Positions 44,571-51,505 of a stretch of 64,000 nt of DNA are shown here, piece by piece. This DNA comes from Colwellia demingiae (GTDB lineage Bacteria; Pseudomonadota; Gammaproteobacteria; Enterobacterales; Alteromonadaceae). Positions within the stretch are counted from its first letter, which is position 1. Every line of letters begins with the position of its first letter. A program made the translations under genes and the position numbers. Location: NCBI RefSeq assembly GCF_007954275.1, contig NZ_VOLT01000001.1:434001-498000 (forward strand), read 5' to 3'. The notes under the pieces were generated by a model that made no database searches, was not told the DNA's origin, and saw only the letters and a program-made list of their open reading frames with translations.

Positions 44571-45620
44571 CTAATTCAACATTTCCTCCAGCGTGTGTTC
44601 AACTCCCATACGTTGATGCACTAACGGACTCGTCGTTGTGTATAACGTGGGAATGCGATCTTTTTCTAATACAGTTTCAGCAATCGAAAAGGCGGCTAAT
44701 GCAGCCTCATGAAAACCGCTCAGAATGAGTTTTCTTTTACCAGGGTAATAATTAATATCTCCCACAGCATAAATGCCAGTTACGGATGTTTGAAATGATT
44801 GCGTATCGACTTTTATTTGATGTTGATGCATTTCAAGTTGCCAATTATCTATTGGTCCAAGTTTGGGCGACATCCCAAAAAGAACGACCAGCTCATCAAG
44901 TGCGACTCTGCGGTTAACGCCATCTTTTGAAGTAATCGTCAGTCCCGTTAGGTTATTTTCTTTTTCTTGAAAATTGCTCACTTGCCCACATAAAAACTGC
45001 ATTTTTAGTTGATCACATAACTCATACATCTTATTAACGCTGTTTTTTGCTGCTTTAAAATTAGTACTTCGATGAATAAGAAGCACACTTTTAGCTGTTT
45101 TTTGCAGCGTTAAACTCCAATCCAAAGCAGAATCACCACCGCCTAGTACAACCACATTTTTATCTCTGAAATGTTCTACATTACTAATGCGGTAAAACAG
45201 CTGTTTATCTTCAAATTTTTCGATTAACGGCAGTTTTAATTTAACAGGTGAAAAAGCTCCATTACCCGCCGCAATAATGACTGCGCGACAATGTATTTTT
45301 GTCTGTTTATGAGTAGTGACGATGAAAGAATCATCTGAAACTTTTTCAATATGTTCAACCCGTTCAGCCAATAAAAAAGTAGGGTCAAAAATTGCGGCCT
45401 GTTGCCAAAGGTTATCTACAACGTCACTTGCTTTTGCGTTAGGCAATGCAGGAATATCGTATATAGGTTTATCTGGGTATAGTTCGCTGCATTGGCCACC
45501 TATTTCTGGCAAACTGTCGATTACAATCGTATTTAACCCTTGTAAGCCAAGCTCGAATATCTGAAATAAACCAACGGGGCCTGCACCGATAATAGCAACA
45601 TCTGTAGTTAGGGTTTTCAT
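44571..45620 (-). CDS. Ferredoxin--NADP reductase (thioredoxin reductase-like type)
   Basis: 349-residue flavoprotein. FAD-binding GAGPVGLFQIFELGLQG (about 12-28), IDSLPEIGGQCSELYPDKPIYDIPA near 35-58, NADP-binding VVVLGGGDSALDW (about 156-168) and a second FAD motif GIYAVGDINYYPGKRKLI. There is no CxxC redox disulfide, which separates it from thioredoxin reductase and fits the TrxR-like FNR family. It passes electrons between NADPH and ferredoxin or flavodoxin. The start has a near-perfect AAGGAGGT. Neighbouring HemN needs reduced electron donors, and the CCGGCGG peptide follows. Confidence 0.8.
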   Translation of the reverse strand: MKTLTTDVAIIGAGPVGLFQIFELGLQGLNTIVIDSLPEIGGQCSELYPDKPIYDIPALPNAKASDVVDNLWQQAAIFDPTFLLAERVEHIEKVSDDSFIVTTHKQTKIHCRAVIIAAGNGAFSPVKLKLPLIEKFEDKQLFYRISNVEHFRDKNVVVLGGGDSALDWSLTLQKTAKSVLLIHRSTNFKAAKNSVNKMYELCDQLKMQFLCGQVSNFQEKENNLTGLTITSKDGVNRRVALDELVVLFGMSPKLGPIDNWQLEMHQHQIKVDTQSFQTSVTGIYAVGDINYYPGKRKLILSGFHEAALAAFSIAETVLEKDRIPTLYTTTSPLVHQRMGVEHTLEEMLN

Positions 45621-45983
45621 AAGTACCTCCTTGGTACAGTTAGCATATTCTCAGTATTGCCGCAGCAACGTGAAGAATTCGTATTTTTTCAATAATAAAC
45701 ATGTGGGTTATTTCATTGTACGTCTTCGCTTTTATCAAGTTCATTACCACAATGTTGAGTCCACCCATGTAATAGATACTGCAGAAGACATGCCATAAAA
45801 ATAAAGTGTTCTAAATCATAAGTATAAATAAAAAAACAAATGTAAAGCCAAATAAACGTGTCCATATAACTCATGTAAATGAGTCACTATGACATCGTTC
45901 TTGCATTCTTTTTTCAATAAAAAACACATAAAGAAAGTAGACACCTTGATGCTTTATGAGAATACAATTAATCGGCCTTGGCG
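45621..45983. other. Intergenic region between hemN and the reductase gene
   Basis: No gene is seen. It must hold the promoter of the reductase gene; I found no convincing FNR box, terminator or repeat. Confidence 0.3.
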
Positions 45984-47369
45984 TTATATTGTTCTAGAAA
46001 ATATAACTTGATTATTAATCGGTTCAATATAAGCATCAAATACCATGGCAATATTGCGCAGCAACAATTGACCAGCTTGTGTAACAACAATGTTTTCAAT
46101 ACCTAGGGTAATGAGCTTATCTTCAACCATAGGGAGTAACTCGGTTACTTCATCAGCAAAGTAGTCAAAAAAATTGATGTTATATTGCTCATTAATATCA
46201 TCTATAGACACACGATTTTGGCACATTAATGCCTGAATAATATCGCGACGAATACAGTCATCTTTATTTAAACGATACCCTCTATTCACTGCCAAGCCGC
46301 AATGATCAATGCCTTTAAAATACTCTTCTTCTGTCGCCATATTTTGAATAAAACAATCATTTACTTGACCAATTGATGTCATACCAAAACCAAGAAGATC
46401 ACTATCAGCATGTGTTGAATACCCTTGAAAATTCCGCTGTAATGTACCGTTTTGTTTTGCCTGTGTCAGTTCGTCATCAGGTAAGGCAAAATGATCCATA
46501 CCAATATATACATAGCCAGCTTTTTGTAGGTAATTAACAGTCATTTCAAAAATAGCGAGTTTGGTTGACGCATCGGGTAAATCATCAGCATTTAAGGTCC
46601 GCTGCGATCTAACTTTGTTCGGTATATGTGCATAGCTGTAGATAGATAATCGATCGGGTCTTTTTTGCATGACCAAATCAAGCGTTCTTTTAAAGCTCTC
46701 AACGCTCTGACATGGCAGACCATAGATAAGATCAACACTGACAGATTTATAACCCACAGCTCTAGCCGCGTCGATTACATCAAAAGTCTGCTCTACAGAC
46801 TGAATGCGATTAACCGCTTTTTGTACTTTAGGATCAAAATCTTGAACACCTAAGCTGATACGATTAAAACCAAGGCTATGTAATAAAGGAATAGTACTGG
46901 CTCTAACGGCTCGGGGATCAATTTCAATCGAAAACTCCCTGTCTTCAATAGGTGCCAAGGTAAAGTTTTTACGAATATGTTCAAACATTTCTTCGAATTG
47001 CTCATCACTGAGAAAAGTTGGTGTTCCACCGCCAAAATGCAGTTGCTCAACAACACGATTAGGGCTGATCAATTCCGCCTGATGGTGCAACTCTTTATAG
47101 ACTCTTTCCAAGTATGGAATTGATCTTTCCGGCTTTTTCGTAATAATTTTTGCACAAGCACAATAGAAACAAAGTGAATTACAAAAAGGAATATGAAAAT
47201 ACAAAGACAATGATTTGTTACTTTGGTTACTCTTATCTAGTTCTTCAATATAGATGTCATTATCAACTTCACGGTTAAATTGAACCGCCGTTGGATAAGA
47301 AGTGTATCTAGGACCCTGCCTATCGTATTTTCGGATCATTTCTGTATCAAAATTTATAACAGAACTCAT
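45984..47369 (-). CDS. hemN: Oxygen-independent coproporphyrinogen III oxidase
   Basis: 461-residue radical-SAM enzyme that decarboxylates coproporphyrinogen III to protoporphyrinogen IX without O2. The Fe-S motif is CNSLCFYC (C-x3-C-x2-C) near residue 62-69, preceded by GPRYTSYPTA near 20 and followed by FGGGTPTFL and GVQDFDPKVQKAVNRIQ. Length and N-terminus match E. coli HemN. An FNR-like box at 47461-47474 indicates anaerobic induction. Fits the surrounding group of low-oxygen and nitric-oxide genes that need heme. Confidence 0.92.
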   Translation of the reverse strand: MSSVINFDTEMIRKYDRQGPRYTSYPTAVQFNREVDNDIYIEELDKSNQSNKSLSLYFHIPFCNSLCFYCACAKIITKKPERSIPYLERVYKELHHQAELISPNRVVEQLHFGGGTPTFLSDEQFEEMFEHIRKNFTLAPIEDREFSIEIDPRAVRASTIPLLHSLGFNRISLGVQDFDPKVQKAVNRIQSVEQTFDVIDAARAVGYKSVSVDLIYGLPCQSVESFKRTLDLVMQKRPDRLSIYSYAHIPNKVRSQRTLNADDLPDASTKLAIFEMTVNYLQKAGYVYIGMDHFALPDDELTQAKQNGTLQRNFQGYSTHADSDLLGFGMTSIGQVNDCFIQNMATEEEYFKGIDHCGLAVNRGYRLNKDDCIRRDIIQALMCQNRVSIDDINEQYNINFFDYFADEVTELLPMVEDKLITLGIENIVVTQAGQLLLRNIAMVFDAYIEPINNQVIFSRTI

Positions 47370-47460
47370 AAAGGCTCACTTATCATTAGAAAACCTCCAT
47401 ATAGCAAATATAACACCAACAATTTAATTATTTGAAAATAAAGGAGTTTTAAAGTTTCAG

Positions 47461-47474
47461 TTAATGAAGATCAA
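47461..47474. promoter_or_regulatory. FNR-type box upstream of hemN
   Basis: TTAATGAAGATCAA matches TTGAT-N4-ATCAA at 9 of 10 positions and lies about 90-105 bp before the hemN start codon on the minus strand. Confidence 0.6.
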
Positions 47475-47651
47475 AAAACGATGTTAATTTAACACTACTA
47501 TTTCGTGTACAAGTGATAACAATTATTAGGCTTACAAAGAATAACTTTCAAAGTCACATTGGTTAATAAGTATGAACAGTTAATAACGAATCGTACTGTT
47601 GAATAAGAAAAATAAAGCAGTATTAAGATACATACAAAAAGACACATGAAA

Positions 47652-47668
47652 GATGTCATTATTACATC
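47652..47668 (+). promoter_or_regulatory. Putative NorR-type enhancer site before the cytochrome c gene
   Basis: GATGTCATTATTACATC: arms GATGT/ACATC, spacing of seven, containing GT-N7-AC as in known NorR sites. It is 52 bp upstream of a sigma-54 promoter. The same 5-7-5 dyad occurs at 51215-51231. Confidence 0.55.
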
Positions 47669-47719
47669 AAAATAAATCCAACAAATAAAAAAAACTCATA
47701 AAAACAATTAGATATAAAA

Positions 47720-47734
47720 TGGCACATTGGTTGC
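47720..47734 (+). promoter_or_regulatory. Sigma-54 promoter of the cytochrome c gene
   Basis: TGGCACATTGGTTGC matches the -24/-12 consensus TGGCACG-N4-TTGC at all positions but one. Predicted transcript starts near 47746, about 38 nt before the ATG. Confidence 0.75.
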
Positions 47735-47783
47735 TATTACTTAAACTGAATTGAATTGCTATAACATTAATCTAAGGAAAATT

Positions 47784-48098
47784 ATGAAAAAATTACTTTT
47801 GAGTTCACTCACTCTTGCACTAGTAACATTGTCTTTTAACAGCTTCGCTGGAGATATTACGGCCGGTAAAGCCAAAGCTGGTATGTGTGCAGGCTGTCAT
47901 GGTTCAAATGGTAAAGCTATGATCCCCACTTACCCAAACCTTGCAGGACAGAACCAGCAATACTTGGTAAGTGCTTTAAAAGCTTATAAATCTAAGAAAA
48001 GAAATGGTGGTCAAGCCGTTGTGATGCAAGGGATGGCAGGAGCATTATCAGAGGTTGATATTGATAACCTTGCAGCTTATTTTGCCAGTATAAAGTAA
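47784..48098 (+). CDS. Small periplasmic cytochrome c (c553/c4-like monoheme)
   Basis: 104 residues with a signal peptide ([20 protein letters not shown], cleavage after FA) and one heme motif CAGCH (about residues 33-37); the axial Met is likely in VVMQGMAG. Typical class I electron carrier. ATG at 47784 follows AAGGAAAA. A sigma-54 promoter and a NorR-like site upstream suggest induction by nitric oxide, so it may feed electrons to an NO reductase or an NO-tolerant oxidase. A bidirectional terminator follows. Confidence 0.85.
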   Translation: MKKLLLSSLTLALVTLSFNSFAGDITAGKAKAGMCAGCHGSNGKAMIPTYPNLAGQNQQYLVSALKAYKSKKRNGGQAVVMQGMAGALSEVDIDNLAAYFASIK

Positions 48099-48118
48099 GT
48101 AATCTCGAATAAAAAATA

Positions 48119-48141
48119 AAGCCAATAATCATTATTGGCTT
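48119..48141. terminator. Bidirectional terminator between cytochrome c and norR
   Basis: AAGCCAATAAT / ATTATTGGCTT, perfect 11-bp stem around one base, followed by CTATTTTAT; it stands between convergent genes. Confidence 0.7.
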
Positions 48142-48162
48142 CTATTTTATATTAGCAATAAA

Positions 48163-49707
48163 TCAGGTTAATCCAAGGCGCTTTGCTTGACGATATAAGT
48201 TTCCTCTATCGAGTTGTAGTTGACGGGCAGCTTTTGCCCACACATGGTCATTGTCTTCCATTGCTTGAGTGATCAATTGACGTTGAAAGTCGGTTACTAT
48301 TTCGTTAAATGATTTATTTTCAGTAGAAATTAGCGGAGCAATACTGCCAATTTCATCCGTACTATCAGCAACAAAGTCCAAACCTAAATGCTTAAGTTCT
48401 ATAACAGCTACTTTTCCTTCTGCGCTTGCGGCAGCCCTTAATGCTGCACGCATAAGCACATGTTGTAACTCTCTTACATTGCCAGGCCAATCGTATTGCA
48501 TTAGTTGATGCATAGCCGTTTTACTCACTCTGACATTGTTGGTGCCAATTTTTCCTTTAATATTATTTAAGATAAAGCCACTCAACTGTGGAATATCATC
48601 AATTCGTTCACGCAAAGGCGGTACATTAAGCGGAAATACACTTAATCTGTGATAAAGGTCTTCTCTGAATCGTCCTTGCGCAACTTCTTTGGATAAATCT
48701 CGATTAGTGGCAGCAATAATTCGGACATCAACATAGAAATTTTTGTCCGCCCCAACCCGCTGAATTTCTCCTTCTTGAATCGCTCTTAATAATTTTGCCT
48801 GAAGATTTAAAGACAACTCACCTATTTCGTCTAAGAATAACGTGCCGTGATTTGCGAGCTCAAATTTTCCCATGCGATCCTTATTGGCACCGGTAAACGA
48901 CCCTTTTACATGACCGAACAATTCACTCTCGGCAATATTTTCTGACAAAGCCGCACAATTTATTTGCACGATAGCTTCTTCACTTCGACGTGATTGAGCA
49001 TGAACAGTGCGCGCGACTACCTCTTTACCCACGCCAGTTTCTCCAGTAATTAATACCGAAAGCTCTGAATTCGCGACCACTTTGATCTCATTTTTCAACT
49101 CAAGCATTTTCGGGCTTTCACCAACAAAATCGTCACCTTTGGCTTTATGAGCGTCTTTCACTAATTCATTAGTTAAGCACAATGCTTTCTCATTTCTTTT
49201 TTCTAACACAGCGATACAGTTAGCATTACGTATCGTTGCAGCTGCAAGCGCAGCTAACGTCGCAACGGTAATATCATCGATATTACTAAATGCACCCACT
49301 TGCAACGCATCCAGAGTGAGAACGCCAACAAGATTCTCCTCAACATATAAACAGCACCCCATACAGTCGTGTACATCAAGCACACGTCTGGGGTCTATCG
49401 ATAGCAGGCCATCATAAGGGTCTGGGTAACTTGAGTCTGCATCAAAACGAATGGGTTTACGCGAAGATAATATAGCTTTTAATCTTGGGTGTTCTTCAGG
49501 AGAAAAGCGCATTCCAAGTACTTCTGGTGACAAACCGTCAACCGCGACAGGAACCAAATAATCATCTTGTAATACAAGTAAGGCTACCGCATCACAAGGC
49601 ATCACTTCATTAACTGCCAGCATTAAACGCTGATAATGGGCTTTTTTAGGTAAACTTAGACTCAGATCTAAAGCTATTTTTAATAATGTTTTTTCAAGCA
49701 CAAGCAA
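48163..49707 (-). CDS. norR: NorR-type nitric-oxide-responsive sigma-54 activator
   Basis: 514 residues: GAF domain (about 20-170), AAA+ domain (about 190-425) and Fis-type HTH (about 470-512; DHVWAKAARQLQLDRGNLYRQAKRLG). GAF residues fit NorR: SYPDPYDGLL and DVHDCMGC, the Cys expected near the non-heme Fe. Walker A is GETGVGKE, the sigma-54 contact loop is GSFTGA, and the arginine/sensor region reads WPGNVREL. The frame opens at a TTG (49707); the GTG two codons later is an alternative start. It follows norF by 55 bp on the same strand and may be autoregulated. Targets are proposed in the findings. Confidence 0.88.
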   Translation of the reverse strand: MLVLEKTLLKIALDLSLSLPKKAHYQRLMLAVNEVMPCDAVALLVLQDDYLVPVAVDGLSPEVLGMRFSPEEHPRLKAILSSRKPIRFDADSSYPDPYDGLLSIDPRRVLDVHDCMGCCLYVEENLVGVLTLDALQVGAFSNIDDITVATLAALAAATIRNANCIAVLEKRNEKALCLTNELVKDAHKAKGDDFVGESPKMLELKNEIKVVANSELSVLITGETGVGKEVVARTVHAQSRRSEEAIVQINCAALSENIAESELFGHVKGSFTGANKDRMGKFELANHGTLFLDEIGELSLNLQAKLLRAIQEGEIQRVGADKNFYVDVRIIAATNRDLSKEVAQGRFREDLYHRLSVFPLNVPPLRERIDDIPQLSGFILNNIKGKIGTNNVRVSKTAMHQLMQYDWPGNVRELQHVLMRAALRAAASAEGKVAVIELKHLGLDFVADSTDEIGSIAPLISTENKSFNEIVTDFQRQLITQAMEDNDHVWAKAARQLQLDRGNLYRQAKRLGLT

Positions 49708-49762
49708 TATTCCAACGTGGGAAAAAGAATAAATTATTAGTAATTCAGTGATTATAGCGTGT

Positions 49763-50020
49763 TTAACTATATATAATGATAGCCAATACTAAAGGAATTA
49801 AAATGGTGTAACTTAACAAAAGCCAGCGCCATTTAGCTTGTGCTCTATTTAACTCCATAAAAATATCGACGATCTGCTGACCTTTTATCACCACTGACAG
49901 GGTAACTAATATCGCAACTACATTTGTCTGAATATTTGATTGCGCCAATAAAGTACTTACCAGTGTTAGTAATATCAGAATAATTACTGAAAAGTGCACA
50001 TTATTAAGTAAACGACTCAT
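49763..50020 (-). CDS. norF: NorF-like small membrane protein (oxidase subunit IV-like)
   Basis: 85 residues, three hydrophobic segments (about 8-24, 30-47, 64-84), with QQIVDIFMELNRAQAKWRW between helices 2 and 3, the pattern of the prokaryotic cytochrome oxidase subunit IV/NorF family. ATG at 50020 follows AGGAGAAATT. It begins nine bases after the norE stop, so the two are cotranscribed. NorF supports maturation or activity of NO reductase in denitrifiers. Confidence 0.7.
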   Translation of the reverse strand: MSRLLNNVHFSVIILILLTLVSTLLAQSNIQTNVVAILVTLSVVIKGQQIVDIFMELNRAQAKWRWLLLSYTILIPLVLAIIIYS

Positions 50021-50028
50021 AATTTCTC

Positions 50029-50643
50029 CTAGTGAATGATGTAAATAAGAAAGAAAACAATAATCCAAACGAGATCGACCATATGCCAATAGGAAGCCCC
50101 TGCTTCAAAACCATTACAATCCGTTGGAATGTAAGACTCTTTTCGTGCTTTTAGTCCCATATAAGCCAAAATAATCATACCCAATAAGACATGCATAAAA
50201 TGAAAACCAGTAATGAAAAAGTAAAGGGTATAGAAGGTGTTAGTTGATATATCGTAACCAAGCTCAAGCAAAGTTGTATATTCGTTCAGCTTTAATGCCA
50301 AATATACGGTAGCACTAAACATAGCGAGCATCAGTCTTCGACTTGCCGCAACATTATTACCTTTTCTCACTGCCTCAACGGCTAACGCAACAAAATAACT
50401 GCTAATAATTAAAGCCAATGTGCAAAATAGTCCGGTGGAAGCACTAAGTGTGGCTCTGCCCTCGATAAACATTTCAGTCTGTATCCGCTGCGTAACTGCA
50501 AAAGCAATAAAAAAAATCGCAAAAACAGTAAGCTCCATAACAATGAAAATCCACATTGCTAGATCACCAGGTAATTTTTTCTCGGAAACCTTATTAGTTG
50601 CAGGTACATTGTTAATTTCATCAAAAAGTAGAATATTAGTCAT
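50029..50643 (-). CDS. norE: NorE-like cytochrome c oxidase subunit III family protein
   Basis: 204 residues with five membrane helices; landmarks LPGDLAMWIFIVMELTVFAIFF, YFFITGFHFMHVLLGMIIL (His pair) and a C-terminal ASYWHMVDLVWIIVFFLIYI. This is the stand-alone subunit III type found as NorE in nor clusters. It carries no catalytic metal site; the catalytic NorB is not in the window. It lies between a glycine-zipper gene and norF. An 11-bp tandem repeat lies just upstream. Confidence 0.75.
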   Translation of the reverse strand: MTNILLFDEINNVPATNKVSEKKLPGDLAMWIFIVMELTVFAIFFIAFAVTQRIQTEMFIEGRATLSASTGLFCTLALIISSYFVALAVEAVRKGNNVAASRRLMLAMFSATVYLALKLNEYTTLLELGYDISTNTFYTLYFFITGFHFMHVLLGMIILAYMGLKARKESYIPTDCNGFEAGASYWHMVDLVWIIVFFLIYIIH

Positions 50644-50663
50644 TTAATTTCCTTTGCTTTAAC

Positions 50664-50689
50664 TTGAGTTGAGCTTGAGTTGAGCTTGA
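50664..50689 (-). repeat. 11-bp tandem repeat upstream of norE
   Basis: TTGAGTTGAGC twice plus TTGA (plus-strand reading), in the 90-bp spacer between the glycine-zipper gene and norE. Confidence 0.75.
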
Positions 50690-50733
50690 TACTTTCACTG
50701 AAAATTTAATACTCTCCAAAAAACGAAACTTTA

Positions 50734-51093
50734 CTATTCGTTAGTTTCAATCGGTATAGCTCTAAGTCCTACTATTTTTACTTTATCGCCCACTTGAAAA
50801 GTATAATTTGGCGAGCGAATTAACACTTCTTCATCATTTTCTTGCTTCACTACGTAAGAGTTACCGCTTGTACCTGACAATTCTTGCACGCCACCACCTG
50901 CCCAAGCACCAACTAACCCACCTGCGATAGCACCTACGGGTCCGCCTAAAACCCCACCAATTAAAACGGAACTCCAACCCCCAATAACTTGACCGACACT
51001 ATTATCAGGTATGCTTTGCACAACTTCATCAGCATTTGAGTAACTACTTACTAGCAACATTGCGATAAGAAGCATTGATTTTATTGTTTTCAT
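50734..51093 (-). CDS. Glycine-zipper envelope protein
   Basis: 119 residues: signal peptide MKTIKSMLLIAMLLVSSYSN with cleavage near ADE, a Gly-rich zipper (about 35-72; GGWSSVLIGGVLGGPVGAIA then GGLVGAWAGGGV) and a C-terminal small beta domain (YVVKQENDEEVLIRSPNYTF). It resembles the SlyB/17-kDa antigen type of outer-membrane-associated proteins but lacks a lipobox Cys. ATG at 51093 has AGGA upstream. A sigma-54 promoter 46 bp upstream makes it the first gene of the norE-norF-norR unit, an unexpected association. Confidence 0.65.
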   Translation of the reverse strand: MKTIKSMLLIAMLLVSSYSNADEVVQSIPDNSVGQVIGGWSSVLIGGVLGGPVGAIAGGLVGAWAGGGVQELSGTSGNSYVVKQENDEEVLIRSPNYTFQVGDKVKIVGLRAIPIETNE

Positions 51094-51138
51094 ATAAGTA
51101 TCCTATAACTTAAGTTTTTGTTTAATATTTCCTATATA

Positions 51139-51153
51139 GCAAAAACAAAGCCA
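51139..51153 (-). promoter_or_regulatory. Sigma-54 promoter of the glycine-zipper/norE/norF/norR unit
   Basis: On the minus strand TGGCTTTGTTTTTGC: -24 TGGC and -12 TTGC with correct spacing (the ACG triplet is TTT). Transcript would start near 51127, 34 nt before the ATG. Confidence 0.6.
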
Positions 51154-51214
51154 ACAAAATAAACACCTATATATCAATAGGATAAAAAAACATTTTGTAC
51201 TCACCAACTAAGGC

Positions 51215-51231
51215 GATGTCAAAACAACATC
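51215..51231 (-). promoter_or_regulatory. Putative NorR-type site 1
   Basis: GATGTCAAAACAACATC, same arms and spacing as the site at 47652-47668 and including GT-N7-AC. About 62 bp upstream of the minus-strand sigma-54 promoter. A degenerate half-site GATGT-AGGCATC lies at 51242-51253. Confidence 0.55.
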
Positions 51232-51275
51232 AATAAATCGTGATGTAGGCATCAAATACACATCAAAAATATCGA

Positions 51276-51292
51276 GTTGTTAATTGCACAAC
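51276..51292 (-). promoter_or_regulatory. Putative NorR-type site 2
   Basis: GTTGTTAATTGCACAAC: perfect arms GTTGT/ACAAC with spacing of seven, again giving GT-N7-AC. Multiple such sites upstream of one promoter are characteristic of NorR targets. Confidence 0.5.
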
Positions 51293-51437
51293 CTGACGTA
51301 AATAGAGAGTGGCTCGAAAATCTACGAGTCGCTGATCTGACAAAGCCTTCACAATAATGATTCCCCCCCTCTTCGAGTACTGTGATTGCACGTCATGCTA
51401 TCAACTTTAGGTAAAGCATCTTTTTATACTAAAAAGA

Positions 51438-51468
51438 TTGACCTTCCTATCGTGGTAAGCTTTAACCT
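51438..51468 (+). promoter_or_regulatory. CueR-controlled copA promoter
   Basis: TTGACC (-35, 51438-51443) and TAACCT (-10, 51463-51468) are separated by the long 19-bp spacer typical of MerR-family promoters. The spacer begins TTCC and ends GTAAGCTT; the layout is the same as at E. coli copA. Confidence 0.85.
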
Positions 51469-51505
51469 CAGGTTAGTTCTACAAATCAATTAAGATGAGA
51501 AGTTT

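Noticed and set aside
44571..45620. Thioredoxin reductase
   Set aside because: Lacks the CxxC active-site disulfide between the FAD and NADP motifs; fits the TrxR-like ferredoxin reductase family.
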